In this document: positions 8,331 to 17,419 of the stretch, piece by piece
How positions within the stretch are numbered: the first letter of the stretch is position 1
How the letters are laid out: each line of letters starts with the position of its first letter
Assembly (NCBI GenBank): GCA_021323675.1
Contig: JAJPKP010000017.1
Span: forward strand, 79,091-143,090
Source: Pseudomonadota bacterium
GTDB taxonomy: Bacteria > Desulfobacterota > Binatia > Binatales > Binataceae
Reading direction: 5' to 3'
Length of the DNA stretch: 64,000 nt
The notes under the pieces: model-generated
The model's database searches: none
What the model saw: only the letters and a program-made list of their open reading frames with translations
Told to the model about the DNA's origin: nothing
Program-made: the position numbers and the translations under genes

Positions 8331-8382
8331 AGAAACCATCTCCTTCGATCGCCCCAGTGGGCGCGACGTTCCATATCTGTTC

Positions 8383-9375
8383 TTATAGCATTGCGCGGGC
8401 GGAATGCGCCGCGCCTAAAAGCGCCACGTCCGGATTTGTCACGACCCTCACCTCGATCTGCCGCAGCATCGTGGCCAGCCGGCCCTTATGGGTAAATCCG
8501 CGCATGAACGCTCCGCCTTGCAGCATCGGCAATATTTTCGGCGCAATTCCTCCGCATACAAAAACTCCCCCCAGCGCCAGGACCTTGAGCGCCAGGTTGC
8601 CGGCTTCGGCCCCGTACATAGCGCAAAACATCTCGAGTGCGTGAGCGCATACGCCGTCGCGTCCCGAGAGCGCCGCTTCGGTAATCGCATGCGCGGGATC
8701 GCCCGACGCAATCGCGGCCGTAAGCCACTCCGGCTCCTTCTCGGAACTCCGGCCGCGCAGAAACCGGTAAACGTTGACCTGTCCGGGACCCGAGAGCACG
8801 CGCTCCCAACTGACATGGCCGAATTCATGCTCGAGAAATCGCAGCAGCTCGATCTGCTCTTCGCCAACCGGAGCAAAGCTCGCGTGGCCGCCTTCGGAAG
8901 CAATCAGATGGTAGCGCTCGCCTTTGCCGGCCAGCAGCGCCGCCTCGCCCAATCCGGTTCCCGCCGCGATCACCGCGACGTTGCCATGCATCAGGCTCGC
9001 GCCGTGATTGATTACCACCGAATCTGTTTCGGGCAGATGAACGACACCGAGCGCGGTCGCGCCGAGATCGTTGACCAGCATCACCGGGATGCCGCCGAGC
9101 GCGCTCGACATCGCTTTGTCGGAAATCTGCCATGCGATATTGCTGGGAGTCGCAGTGCCGCCGATTACCGGCCCGGGCACTCCGAAGCAGGCGGCGCCAA
9201 TCCCAGTCTCCGGTCCCGCGGCCATGAACTCCGCGCAGATGCTTTCCAGCGAGGGATATTGCGGCGTCGCGAAGCGGTGCTCGCGCACGAGCGATAGCTG
9301 GCGGTCTTCTTCGCGAAAAATTCCGAGCAGCGTCTTGGTTGCCCCGACATCGCCCGCAAGTACCAGCCGAGACAT
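8383..9375 (-). CDS. glk: glucokinase
   Basis: A 330-residue ROK-independent Glk-family sugar kinase that phosphorylates glucose with ATP. The ATP phosphate loop is AGDVGATKTLLGIF (7-20), the sugar site includes NDLGATALGV with its catalytic Asp, and later come AAGTGLGEAAL, SEGGHASFAP and the adenosine motif GGVFVCGGIAPKI. Length matches Escherichia-type Glk (about 320). Start ATG 9375 follows AAGGAAGG. It begins 20 bp after fbp, so the two are very likely cotranscribed. Confidence 0.94.
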   Translation of the reverse strand: MSRLVLAGDVGATKTLLGIFREEDRQLSLVREHRFATPQYPSLESICAEFMAAGPETGIGAACFGVPGPVIGGTATPSNIAWQISDKAMSSALGGIPVMLVNDLGATALGVVHLPETDSVVINHGASLMHGNVAVIAAGTGLGEAALLAGKGERYHLIASEGGHASFAPVGEEQIELLRFLEHEFGHVSWERVLSGPGQVNVYRFLRGRSSEKEPEWLTAAIASGDPAHAITEAALSGRDGVCAHALEMFCAMYGAEAGNLALKVLALGGVFVCGGIAPKILPMLQGGAFMRGFTHKGRLATMLRQIEVRVVTNPDVALLGAAHSARAML

Positions 9376-9395
9376 CGGGTACCTTCCTTAATCCG

Positions 9396-10397
9396 TCAGC
9401 CCTCGACTTGCATGCGTTCGGCGAGCTCGACCTCTTCGGCACTGCCGATATAGATCGGCTGCCGATCATGCAGTCCCGCCGGTACCACGTCCAGGAGCCG
9501 CTTCTTTCCGTTGGACGCTTTCCCGCCGGCTTGTTCAACCAGATACGACATCGGGTTCAGCTCATACATCAGCCGCAACTTGCCCTTGCTCTTGCCGTCG
9601 GGTGTCACTTCGCCCGGGTACATGAACAGTCCGCCTTCGAGCAGGCATCGATGGAAGTCGGCGACGAATGCGCCGGTGTAGCGCAGCGAATAGCTGGTCG
9701 ATTTGTCCTTGCGGCTGGTGAGGTGATCGATGAGCTTGCGCACGCCGGGATGAAACTTCGTGATGTTGCCCTGATTGACGGAATACGTCTTGCCTCGCGA
9801 CGGCATCCGGACGTTTTCCTTCCACAGGATGAACTGGCCGATAGCGGGATCGAGCGTGAAGATATCGACCCCGGCTCCCGCCGCGTAAGCGAGCTGTGTG
9901 CCGGGACCATAGAGGATATATCCGGCGGCAACCTGCTCGCTTCCCGGCCGCATCAGATCATTCACGTCCTCTCGATGTCCCGGGGCGCGCTTGCGGATGG
10001 AGAAAATCGTGCCGAGGGAGCCGTTGATATCGGTGTTGGAAGAACCGTCGAGGGGATCGTAAAGCACGGCGTAGGAATTTTCCTGGCATTGTCCGCCGCG
10101 ATGCTCGGCCTGTTCCATCTCCTCCGAGATCAGGCTGCAAACCGGATCGCCGGACTCGAAGGTGTCCAGAAAGACCCAGTTCGTCCATTCATCGAGTTTT
10201 TTGACCTCCTCGCCCTGGACGTTGGTCTCACCCGTGTAGCCAAGCCCGCCGCGAATCGAGGAGCGGGCCAACTCGCGAGCGATCCGCTTTCCGATGAGTT
10301 CGATTCTTTCGAGAATCAAGGCGAGGTCTCCGGCCGGTATCGTGGTTCCTTTTCGCGTGAGGACGTGCCGCAACAACGTCGTATTGTGCGAACCCAT
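9396..10397 (-). CDS. fbp: fructose-1,6-bisphosphatase class 1
   Basis: A 333-residue FBPase I, the gluconeogenic Mg-dependent phosphatase. Motifs include LISEEMEQ for metal binding, YDPLDGSSNTDINGSLGTIFSI holding the catalytic metal-binding Asp residues, and GGLFMYPGEVTPDGKSKGKLRLMYELNPMSYLVEQAGGKA for fructose-6-phosphate binding. Length agrees with the family. Start ATG 10397 follows GGGGGAG. Sits between zwf and glk; FBPase and aldolase together point to gluconeogenesis or cycling through fructose phosphates. Confidence 0.95.
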   Translation of the reverse strand: MGSHNTTLLRHVLTRKGTTIPAGDLALILERIELIGKRIARELARSSIRGGLGYTGETNVQGEEVKKLDEWTNWVFLDTFESGDPVCSLISEEMEQAEHRGGQCQENSYAVLYDPLDGSSNTDINGSLGTIFSIRKRAPGHREDVNDLMRPGSEQVAAGYILYGPGTQLAYAAGAGVDIFTLDPAIGQFILWKENVRMPSRGKTYSVNQGNITKFHPGVRKLIDHLTSRKDKSTSYSLRYTGAFVADFHRCLLEGGLFMYPGEVTPDGKSKGKLRLMYELNPMSYLVEQAGGKASNGKKRLLDVVPAGLHDRQPIYIGSAEEVELAERMQVEG

Positions 10398-10565
10398 ACA
10401 ATTCTCCCCCGTAAGAGCCCGTATCGGCGGCCTTTCCTCCAGGCCGCCCGTAAAGCCATCCTACGCCCACGATGGCTGCGCGAGCAGAATTAGTACATCA
10501 AGCGGGATTGTAAAAGGGAAAACGGAGGCTGGGGCGCGATTGCGGGCAAAAGCCGCAAGATGGCT

Positions 10566-12101
10566 CTACAGCACCCTCCACGAACGCCCGTCCGCCGCCA
10601 TCATCAGCGCCGCTTCCAGCGGTCCCCACGAACCGGCGGAATAGACCGGAGGCTCCGCCGGCGACTGCGCCCATGACTCGATAATCGGATCGACGAGCTG
10701 CCACGACGCTTCCACCGAGTCGCGGCGCATGAACAGGGTTTGATCGCCGACGATGATGTCGCGCAGGAGGGTTTCATATGCCTCGGGGGTGGTGGTTTGG
10801 TAATGAAAATCGACCGCAACCTGCTGCAGGCGGGCCTGCGGTCCGGGAACTTTCGAAATGATGTGAACCGAAAGGCCCTCGTCGGGCTGGATGCGGATAG
10901 TGAGCATGTTGGACGCCAGATGGGCGCGAGGATTGGCGTTGTAGAGGATGCGCGGCACCGACTTGAAATAAATCGCGATCTCGCTGGCGCGCTTGGGCAG
11001 GCGCTTGCCGGTGCGCAGGTAAAACGGCACGCCCGCCCATCGCCAGTTGTCGATCCAGCATTTGAGCGCGACAAACGTTTCGACGCGCGAGTCCGGCGCG
11101 ACGTTGTCTTCGTCGCGGTAGGCGCGCGCCGGCGCTCCTCCCACCAGCCCCGCGCCGTACTGGCCGCGAACCACGTACTTCTCGATGTCTTCGTCGCTGA
11201 ACGGCCGGATCGATTGCAGCACATCGAGCTTCGCGTCGCGCACCGAATCGGCGGCCGTGCTTCGCGGCGGTTCCATCCCGATTATGCTGAGCACCTGGAG
11301 CAGATGGCTCTGGACCATGTCGCGCAGCGCGCCCGCGGTTTCGTAGTAGGCGGCGCGGGTGCCGACGCCTTCCTCTTCGGCGACAGTTATCTGCACGTGG
11401 TCGATGAAGCGCGAGGTCCACAGCGGCTCGAAGATCGCGTTGGCGAACCGCAGCACCATCAGGTTTTCCACGGTTTCCTTGCCCAGGAAATGATCGATTC
11501 GGAAGATCTGGCTCTCGGCGAAATGCGCCGCGATGCGATCGTTGATCGCGGTCGAGCTCGCCAGGCTGTGGCCGATCGGCTTTTCCACCACCACCCGGGT
11601 GAAATTGCCATTGCCGTTCGGCGGGCGAATCATGTCGGCGCGATGCAGTCCGGTGGCGCAGGTCTCGATGAACGCGGGCGGAATCGCAAAGTAATAGACC
11701 CGGTTGCCGGAAGTCCCGAATTCGTTGTCCACGTATTCGAGATGGCCGCGGAGTGACTGGTAGTCGGCGGCTTCGTTGAAACGCCCGCGCACGAAGCTGA
11801 GCATTCGCGAGAACCCGGTCCATTGCGCCTCGCAAATCGGGCGGCGCGAGTTCCTTTCGATCGCGTCGCGCGCGAAGTTTCGATAACTCTCGTCGTTCAG
11901 CTCTTCCATCGAGAACCCGACGATTGCCGCGTGATCCGGCAGGTCGCCGTCGAGCGCGAGGTTGTAGAGCGCGGGCAGGAGCTTGCGATGGGTGAGGGCG
12001 CCGGCGCCGCCGAAAATCACCAGCGCGCAGGGCGGATAAGCGCCCTTGGCAGGTTTGCCAAGATTACCAGGAAGGACGATCGGCTCACCATTCATCGCCA
12101 T
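10566..12101 (-). CDS. zwf: glucose-6-phosphate 1-dehydrogenase
   Basis: A 511-residue G6PDH, the NADP-linked entry to the oxidative pentose phosphate pathway. The N-terminal Rossmann motif reads VIFGGAGALTHRKLLPALYNLA, with GGAGAL replacing the more usual GASGDL. The active-site signature RIDHFLGKETVENLMVLRFAN is intact, and DHVQITVAEEEGVGTRAAYYE follows. Start ATG 12101 with GGAG five nt upstream. No pgl or gnd is adjacent. A duplicated 11-bp element lies in the upstream region (12153-12178). Confidence 0.95.
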   Translation of the reverse strand: MAMNGEPIVLPGNLGKPAKGAYPPCALVIFGGAGALTHRKLLPALYNLALDGDLPDHAAIVGFSMEELNDESYRNFARDAIERNSRRPICEAQWTGFSRMLSFVRGRFNEAADYQSLRGHLEYVDNEFGTSGNRVYYFAIPPAFIETCATGLHRADMIRPPNGNGNFTRVVVEKPIGHSLASSTAINDRIAAHFAESQIFRIDHFLGKETVENLMVLRFANAIFEPLWTSRFIDHVQITVAEEEGVGTRAAYYETAGALRDMVQSHLLQVLSIIGMEPPRSTAADSVRDAKLDVLQSIRPFSDEDIEKYVVRGQYGAGLVGGAPARAYRDEDNVAPDSRVETFVALKCWIDNWRWAGVPFYLRTGKRLPKRASEIAIYFKSVPRILYNANPRAHLASNMLTIRIQPDEGLSVHIISKVPGPQARLQQVAVDFHYQTTTPEAYETLLRDIIVGDQTLFMRRDSVEASWQLVDPIIESWAQSPAEPPVYSAGSWGPLEAALMMAADGRSWRVL

Positions 12102-12152
12102 AAAAACTCCAGCTTCTGTCTTCGAGCCGATAACTTGAGCAAGGCTTATGCC

Positions 12153-12178
12153 GAATCGAGGCTTTCAGAATCGAGGCT
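12153..12178. promoter_or_regulatory. tandem 11-bp direct repeat upstream of zwf
   Basis: GAATCGAGGCT occurs at 12153-12163 and again at 12168-12178, 15 bp apart start to start. It lies 52-77 bp upstream of the zwf start, in the 209-bp gap before the lipoprotein gene. A repeated half-site for a regulator is possible. No regulator gene is next to it. Confidence 0.3.
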
Positions 12179-12310
12179 AATAGAAGGCGTGCCACGAGCA
12201 AAGCGCCCCCGCATTACGCATCAAATCATTCGCAGATTGCGCAAATTTCACGGCAGCGAGATCGGAATCCTAAATCTCCCTCGCAGGCGAGTTCCGCCTC
12301 GGCATATTCC

Positions 12311-13066
12311 TTAGCGGCGAATGTCGTCCTGCTGTACCAGGGTGCGAAAATCCTTGCGTTCAAAGATTCCCGCTACCGCCCGCGTCAGCGCGACGGAGAG
12401 CACCTCGCCCGGCTCATCGTAGATTCCGGCTTCGTCGTCGGGGCCGAGACCAAAGCTGCCGACCGGCGGGTCGTTGTAGGTCGATTGGAGCGCGCCTTGC
12501 CAGAAGGGAATCTTGAACGGCGGCTTGAAGACGATGATGTCGATTGCAAAATCGGCGCTCGTCGCCCATACCGCGCCATACCTGTTATCGGCATGGCGGC
12601 GCTTGGTCACCCAGCATCGCTTGATCAGGGTGGCGATGACGTAGTCGTCGTTCTTGGCCTTTTCGGGACTGTAATCCGAATAATCGGCGGACTCCGCGGT
12701 CATCCCGGCCTCCTCCGCCGCTCCGGCAATCGCCTTCTGCACGATGGGACCGAGCGGAGCGGAATAGAGCCGTTGCAAAACGTTATTGTCCTGTCCGATC
12801 ACGACGCCGATTGCGGGTTTTCCGTCGAGCGGCGCGTGGTTGGCGGCTTCGGTTCCGGTGAAGTCGCGATCATCGGCGGGTACAAGCACCAGCACGGTGC
12901 GCCGCGGGAAAGTGCTTTGGTAGCCTTTGACCTGGTAGGGATAATACTCAAGCTTCTGAACCGAGGTCGGCACCGTCGGTTCGCCGCCTCCTGAAAGTGC
13001 GCACGCCGCCATCGTAAGCAGCATCGCCGCTACGATGAAGATGCGCGGGGCGGCTCGACTTCGCAC
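12311..13066 (-). CDS. predicted lipoprotein of unknown function
   Basis: A 251-residue protein beginning with a lipoprotein signal (MRSRAAPRIFIVAAMLLTMAAC), lipid-modified Cys at about 22. The mature part is soluble with no domain I recognise; conserved-looking segments are RRTVLVLVPADDRDFTG, LGPIVQKAIAGAAEEAGM and DDYVIATLIKRCWVTKR. The pattern (a small fold with an accessory helix and a late amphipathic strand) resembles envelope-attached YajG- or LptE-like lipoproteins, but I cannot support a specific family. GTG start at 13066 after GAGG. It begins nine bp after the FHA gene, so the pair is an operon. Confidence 0.72.
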   Translation of the reverse strand: MRSRAAPRIFIVAAMLLTMAACALSGGGEPTVPTSVQKLEYYPYQVKGYQSTFPRRTVLVLVPADDRDFTGTEAANHAPLDGKPAIGVVIGQDNNVLQRLYSAPLGPIVQKAIAGAAEEAGMTAESADYSDYSPEKAKNDDYVIATLIKRCWVTKRRHADNRYGAVWATSADFAIDIIVFKPPFKIPFWQGALQSTYNDPPVGSFGLGPDDEAGIYDEPGEVLSVALTRAVAGIFERKDFRTLVQQDDIRR

Positions 13067-13075
13067 CGCCCAACC

Positions 13076-13948
13076 TCAACGTTGCGCGACCTGGGCGCGC
13101 TCGCGGAACAGGAACAGGGTACCGCCGACTTCAACCCTGTCGCCGCTCTTGAGAGGGTGGCGCCCCGCGACGGGCTGGCGATTTACCAGCACCTGTCCGC
13201 CGCCCGTGGGACTGATGTAATACACGCGGCCTTCCTGCCGGATGATCGCATGATGGCCCTGCACGGTTTTGTCGCCGAACAACCCGATGTCGCACTCCTC
13301 GGCGCGCCCGATGATCGTGACGGCCTTGGCCAGCGGGTACTCGCGCCCCTCGCGCGCGTTGCGGCTCTGCGACCGCACCACCATCAGCCATCCGCGCTTG
13401 AGCAGTTCGCCGACCAGGCCGATAAAAAAGCCGATCAGCGCGCCGAGCACGATGATCGCGATCGCGCGGCCGAACGCCTGGGGAAAGGTCGCCGTGAGAG
13501 CCTGATAGAAGAACCCTCCGAGCGCGCCGCCGACCAATCCGCCGACCACGCCGTTGCGCCGCCGCGCGTTCGAGCGCGATGCCCATCCGACGCCGAGACC
13601 GACCAGAATTCCCAGCACCGACCATCCCAGCACGCGCCCGTTGAATCCGCCGAGGAAGTCAAAGGCGAATTCGCCGACCAGCAAGCCCAGAGCGCCGCCG
13701 AATGCGCCGATGACGCCGCCGCTGCGGATCGCGCGCAGCGCCTGGCGCCACTGCCCGACGCTCATCGCCTCGATACAGGCCAGGAAGGCGCCGATAAAAA
13801 ATCCGATTAGCGCGCCGAGCAGAAGGTCGCGCGCGTAAACGAAACGAATTCCCAGGAAGGGCTCCGCCGCACCCCATGCAGCCAGGCCGCCAAGGCCGCC
13901 AGCAGCCGCATAGAACAGCAACTTCTCCCGCGACAGATTGCTTGCCAT
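13076..13948 (-). CDS. membrane protein with C-terminal FHA domain
   Basis: A 290-residue protein. About 1-190 are glycine-rich membrane segments (AAAGGLGGLAAWGAAE, LLGALIGFFIGAFLACI, GGVIGAFGGALGLLVGEF, AIAIIVLGALIGFFIGLVGELL). Residues about 205-285 form a forkhead-associated domain: YPLAKAVTIIGRAEECDIGLFGD, VQGHHAIIRQEGRVYYISPT, VLVNRQPVAGRHPLKSGDRVEVGGTLFLFRER. FHA domains bind phospho-Thr peptides, here on the cytoplasmic side. No Ser/Thr kinase is in the window. It is followed by the lipoprotein gene after nine bp. Confidence 0.85.
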   Translation of the reverse strand: MASNLSREKLLFYAAAGGLGGLAAWGAAEPFLGIRFVYARDLLLGALIGFFIGAFLACIEAMSVGQWRQALRAIRSGGVIGAFGGALGLLVGEFAFDFLGGFNGRVLGWSVLGILVGLGVGWASRSNARRRNGVVGGLVGGALGGFFYQALTATFPQAFGRAIAIIVLGALIGFFIGLVGELLKRGWLMVVRSQSRNAREGREYPLAKAVTIIGRAEECDIGLFGDKTVQGHHAIIRQEGRVYYISPTGGGQVLVNRQPVAGRHPLKSGDRVEVGGTLFLFRERAQVAQR

Positions 13949-14058
13949 ACGCGAAGCTCAGCATGGCGCGGGCGGGGCGGGCGTTCAAGCGACGCTTTTC
14001 AGCGCCAGTTGATTTGCATAAGCGTTGAACCTTAACGGTTCGGGGACTTCCGGCTACG

Positions 14059-15006
14059 TTACGCGGCGGCCGCAATCGCCGATGCGTCCGGTTTGGATGA
14101 CGCAAGCGCAAGGATCGCGCGGTAACCAGGCTTGATTTCCATCCGCGGCCCGTATCCCTTTGCCAGCAGCATCCGGTGCATCTTCGGCTGGTTGTAGCAC
14201 GGCACCGCCATCACCAGGTGATGCTCCAGATGGTAGTTGACGAAGTAGGGAGCGATGAATGCGCGCTCGAACCAGTTCGCGTAAGTAGTGCGCGTGTTGC
14301 GGAACGGATCATCGTTGTCCGTCACCATCGAATGCTCGGCGATGCTGCGAAACCGCTCGACCATCGAGAAGAACGTAAAATACGGAACCAGCCATAGAAG
14401 AGGATAGAGCCACCAATGGCCGGTTGCGGCAAGAATCGCGAACAGGAACGCGTTCGAAATGATGGAGCCGCCGAGCCGTTTCCATCCTGCCCGCAGCCTG
14501 GCACTCCAGGGATCGCCCGCCTTGCCGAAGGCGCGGCGAATCAGCGCGATTCTCTGCTTGTAGGCGGTCTGGCCGGTCAGGTCGCGGACAATCTTGCGCC
14601 GAAAGCTGGCGCGCGTGATCGGAAACGGCGCCGAAAGCCCCAGATCAGGATCGTTCTTCTGCTGCGTGAAGCGATGATGCAGGATGTGATACTTGCGGTA
14701 CGCGTGCAAATCGACGAGCAACAAATTGTCGGTGAGCCAGGTGCCTTCGAAGTCGTTGAGGCGGATGTTGTTGGCGAGCAGGCCGTGCGCCGCATCGTGC
14801 GCGAGAACCGCAAGCCCGAGCTGGCGCGCGCCGATTATCGCCACCGCAAGCACAAAGGTGAGCGGATTCGGCCACCACACGAACATCGCCATCGCGCCAA
14901 AAATCACCGCCCACGCGTGAACTACCATCCAGGCGCCGCGCAGGTCCGATTTGCGCGTCAGCATCGAGATTTCTTCGGGAGTGAAAATGGAACGTGCCGC
15001 GACCAT
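14059..15006 (-). CDS. membrane fatty acid desaturase
   Basis: A 315-residue integral-membrane di-iron desaturase. The three histidine boxes are intact: HDAAH (about 74-78), HILHH (about 111-115) and HLEHH (about 255-259), with hydrophobic helices between the first and third boxes. The reaction is O2-dependent introduction of a double bond, or hydroxylation, in a lipid chain. Start chosen as ATG 15006 because GGAGG lies five nt upstream; a TTG 12 nt earlier would place that site inside the gene. Divergent from a PaaX-type regulator across 60 bp containing a palindrome. Confidence 0.9.
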   Translation of the reverse strand: MVAARSIFTPEEISMLTRKSDLRGAWMVVHAWAVIFGAMAMFVWWPNPLTFVLAVAIIGARQLGLAVLAHDAAHGLLANNIRLNDFEGTWLTDNLLLVDLHAYRKYHILHHRFTQQKNDPDLGLSAPFPITRASFRRKIVRDLTGQTAYKQRIALIRRAFGKAGDPWSARLRAGWKRLGGSIISNAFLFAILAATGHWWLYPLLWLVPYFTFFSMVERFRSIAEHSMVTDNDDPFRNTRTTYANWFERAFIAPYFVNYHLEHHLVMAVPCYNQPKMHRMLLAKGYGPRMEIKPGYRAILALASSKPDASAIAAAA

Positions 15007-15019
15007 CAGTTCCTCCAAT

Positions 15020-15036
15020 CTTCCGCCGCGCGGAAG
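15020..15036. promoter_or_regulatory. palindromic operator candidate between desaturase and PaaX-like regulator
   Basis: CTTCCGC (15020-15026) and GCGGAAG (15030-15036) are perfect 7-bp arms around CGC. The palindrome is 14 bp ahead of the desaturase start and 31 bp ahead of the divergent regulator gene, the normal place for an autoregulatory operator. Confidence 0.45.
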
Positions 15037-15066
15037 TATCAGGGCTGTCCGGGAATATAACGAATA

Positions 15067-15891
15067 ATGGCCTCAAATGCAAATTCCCGTTATGAACCCG
15101 CCCGCGCCCTCACCGCCAAGGAACTGGTGCTCGACTTCCTTTCCAATCGCGCCCCGCGCGAGATGTCCGCGCGCGCGATCGTCGAGAGCGCCGTCGCGCT
15201 CGGCTTCTCCGAGCAGAGCATCCGGATGGCGCTGACGCGGCTGGTCAACGATCAGCTCGCGCTTAAGGAGTCGCGCGGGACTTATCGGCTCGCGCCGTCG
15301 GGCGACGCGATGCGCCGCGAGGTGCGCAAATGGCGCAGCATCACGAGCCTGACTCAGGCCTGGGCGGGCGCGTGGGTTTGCATTTATGACGGCGGCGTGG
15401 CCCGCAGCGATCGGGCCGCGATGCGCCGGCATGAGCAGGCGATGAGGTTGCGGGGATTTCGGGAGTTTCGCGCCGGTCTATGGCTCCGGCCCGCCAACCT
15501 CCGCCAACCGGTCGCGGAGTTGCGCGGCGAACTCCATGCGCTTGGCCTGCATCGCGATGCGATCGTGGCGGAAATTCGCGAGTTCGACCATCGCACGCAG
15601 GCGGAGGCGATGCGCCTTTGGGATGCGGCAGCCCTGCTCAGGTCCTACGAAGACCTGACCGGCGCGATGGAGGCGAGCATAAAGCGAGTGCATCGGATGC
15701 CGCTGGTCGAGGCGGCGGGCGAGACGCTCGTGCTCGGGCGCGACGTCATACGCCATATCAATCTCGATCCGATGCTGCCGGAGGAGCTGATGGCGCAGCG
15801 GCCGCTGCGCACGATGGTCGAAACGATGGTGGCATACGATGAGCTGGGCCGGCAGATCTGGCGGCGTTTCATGCGCCAGTTCGAATCGTAG
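15067..15891 (+). CDS. PaaX family transcriptional regulator
   Basis: A 274-residue protein with the PaaX layout: an N-terminal winged helix (TAKELVLDFLSNRAPREMSARAIVESAVALGFSEQSIRMALTRLVNDQLALKESRGTYRLAPSG), a central segment WRSITSLTQAWAGAWVCIYDGG, and the C-terminal domain. PaaX proteins repress phenylacetate genes by sensing phenylacetyl-CoA. No paa genes are nearby, so the ligand is probably another acyl-CoA or lipid cue, and the divergent desaturase is the obvious target. ATG 15067 has no clear ribosome-binding site. Confidence 0.85.
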   Translation: MASNANSRYEPARALTAKELVLDFLSNRAPREMSARAIVESAVALGFSEQSIRMALTRLVNDQLALKESRGTYRLAPSGDAMRREVRKWRSITSLTQAWAGAWVCIYDGGVARSDRAAMRRHEQAMRLRGFREFRAGLWLRPANLRQPVAELRGELHALGLHRDAIVAEIREFDHRTQAEAMRLWDAAALLRSYEDLTGAMEASIKRVHRMPLVEAAGETLVLGRDVIRHINLDPMLPEELMAQRPLRTMVETMVAYDELGRQIWRRFMRQFES

Positions 15892-16000
15892 GACCGGCTT
15901 CGCGATGGTTGGCGGCGGCGGAAGCGGCGAAAATAGAGCTTGAATTTGGCGCGCCAATTATCCAGCGTAAGGGCAAATCCAGACAGGGCGGAAAAATTCC

Positions 16001-17260
16001 ATGAGCTCCAGCGACAATGGTTCGCCGTACCGGTGGGTAATCGAGGGGCTTCTGCTGCTCGCCCTTATTTCTCAAACTCTGACCTGGCTTGCCCCGGCGC
16101 CGCTGCTGAGCCCGATCATCAAGGATCTGAAGATTCATCTGGGCGACGCGGGCTTGATCATCTCGATTATCGCGCTCTGCATCGCGATCTTCTCGATCGG
16201 CGGCGCGGTAGTGATGGAAAAGATCGGCGCGCTTCGCTCGCTGATCATCGGCCTGTGGCTGCTCGCGGGGGGCGGCGTGCTCAGCGGCTATGCGCCCACC
16301 TTTGTGCTCCTGCTCGCGTGCCGCGTGGCGGAAGGAATCGGCTTCGGGTTGATGATCGCGCCGCCAACCACGCTGGTGATGCAATGGTTTGCGGAGAGCG
16401 AATGGCCCTACATGAACACGCTGAACGCGGTTGCGCCATTTCTCGGGCTTACCGCCGCCTTCGCAATCACCGGCCCCGTGTACGTCGCGTTGGGAACAAG
16501 CTGGCGCGGAGCATTGACGGTTTACGGCGTCTTTGTCGGCGGCGTCGCTCTTCTATGGACTCTGCTCGGCCGAACGCATCCGTCGCACGCGCGGGGAGCG
16601 GGACACGCGGCGGAGACGGGCGCGCTCAGCGAAGTGCTGGCGATGCGCGAGATCAGAATGATCGCGGTGGCGCTGTTTTGCGGCATGTGGGTCTTTCAGC
16701 TCTACAGCGCGTTCCTGCCGGAATTCTTCGAGACGATAAGGGGGATGACGCTCGAGCGATCGGGCGCGCTCACCGCGCTTATCCCGTTCACGGGAATCTT
16801 CGCCGCCGCGGGCGCCGGCGTGCTGACCGGCGCCATCGGGCTCAGGCGGCCGTTCACCTATCCGAGCCAGATCCTGTTCGGCTTGGGATGCCTCGGGGCG
16901 GTCACCTTTACCGGCGTCGGCGCAATTCGAATATCGCTCATCCTCATCGGCATCGGCTCCTCGGCGCTCCTGCCGACCCTGTTCACGCTCGTGATGGAAC
17001 TGCTCGGGATGACGCCGACCAAGGCCGGCGCGGGCCTTGGCGTGGTATGGGCAGCCGGTTACGGCGGCGCATTCCTGTCGCCGGTCGTCTGCGGCGCGAT
17101 CGCAAGCAAAGTCGGGCTTGCGGCGGTGATGCAGGGATCGCTGGTGTTCGCGCTGGTGGCGATTGCGGGATTCTTCATGGTCCCCGAAACAGGACCTGGC
17201 CGCGCGAGCCTGGCCGCGGCAACCGCAAATCCGCAGGTTTCACAGATTCACACGGATTGA
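16001..17260 (+). CDS. MFS transporter
   Basis: A 419-residue major facilitator with about 12 hydrophobic helices (GLLLLALISQTLTWLAPAP, AGLIISIIALCIAIFSIGGAVV, FVLLLACRVAEGIGFGLMIAP and so on). The segment SPIIKDLKIHLGDAGLIISI and the motif RVAEGIGFGLMIAPPTTLVMQWF resemble the CynX/NimT anion or nitroimidazole-type group, but the substrate cannot be assigned. GGCGGAAA sits ahead of ATG 16001. It follows the PaaX-like gene on the same strand after 109 bp. Confidence 0.85.
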   Translation: MSSSDNGSPYRWVIEGLLLLALISQTLTWLAPAPLLSPIIKDLKIHLGDAGLIISIIALCIAIFSIGGAVVMEKIGALRSLIIGLWLLAGGGVLSGYAPTFVLLLACRVAEGIGFGLMIAPPTTLVMQWFAESEWPYMNTLNAVAPFLGLTAAFAITGPVYVALGTSWRGALTVYGVFVGGVALLWTLLGRTHPSHARGAGHAAETGALSEVLAMREIRMIAVALFCGMWVFQLYSAFLPEFFETIRGMTLERSGALTALIPFTGIFAAAGAGVLTGAIGLRRPFTYPSQILFGLGCLGAVTFTGVGAIRISLILIGIGSSALLPTLFTLVMELLGMTPTKAGAGLGVVWAAGYGGAFLSPVVCGAIASKVGLAAVMQGSLVFALVAIAGFFMVPETGPGRASLAAATANPQVSQIHTD

Positions 17261-17419
17261 AGATTCATATCGCATTCGCGGCGGAACTTTCCGGCGGCAT
17301 CGCGAGCACACGCTCATCCGGCATCTGACGTGAAGCGCGGCGGCGCGGAATAATCTCCGCGCCTGCCTGGTCTCCTCTGTGAATGTGCGCGCATCGGCGG
17401 CATTCACGGAGGTTGGCCA

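Noticed and set aside
6810..8495. 561-codon plus-strand frame over the crotonase and fbaB
   Set aside because: Antisense of two clear enzymes, no recognisable domain; long open frames on the complement are common at this G+C.
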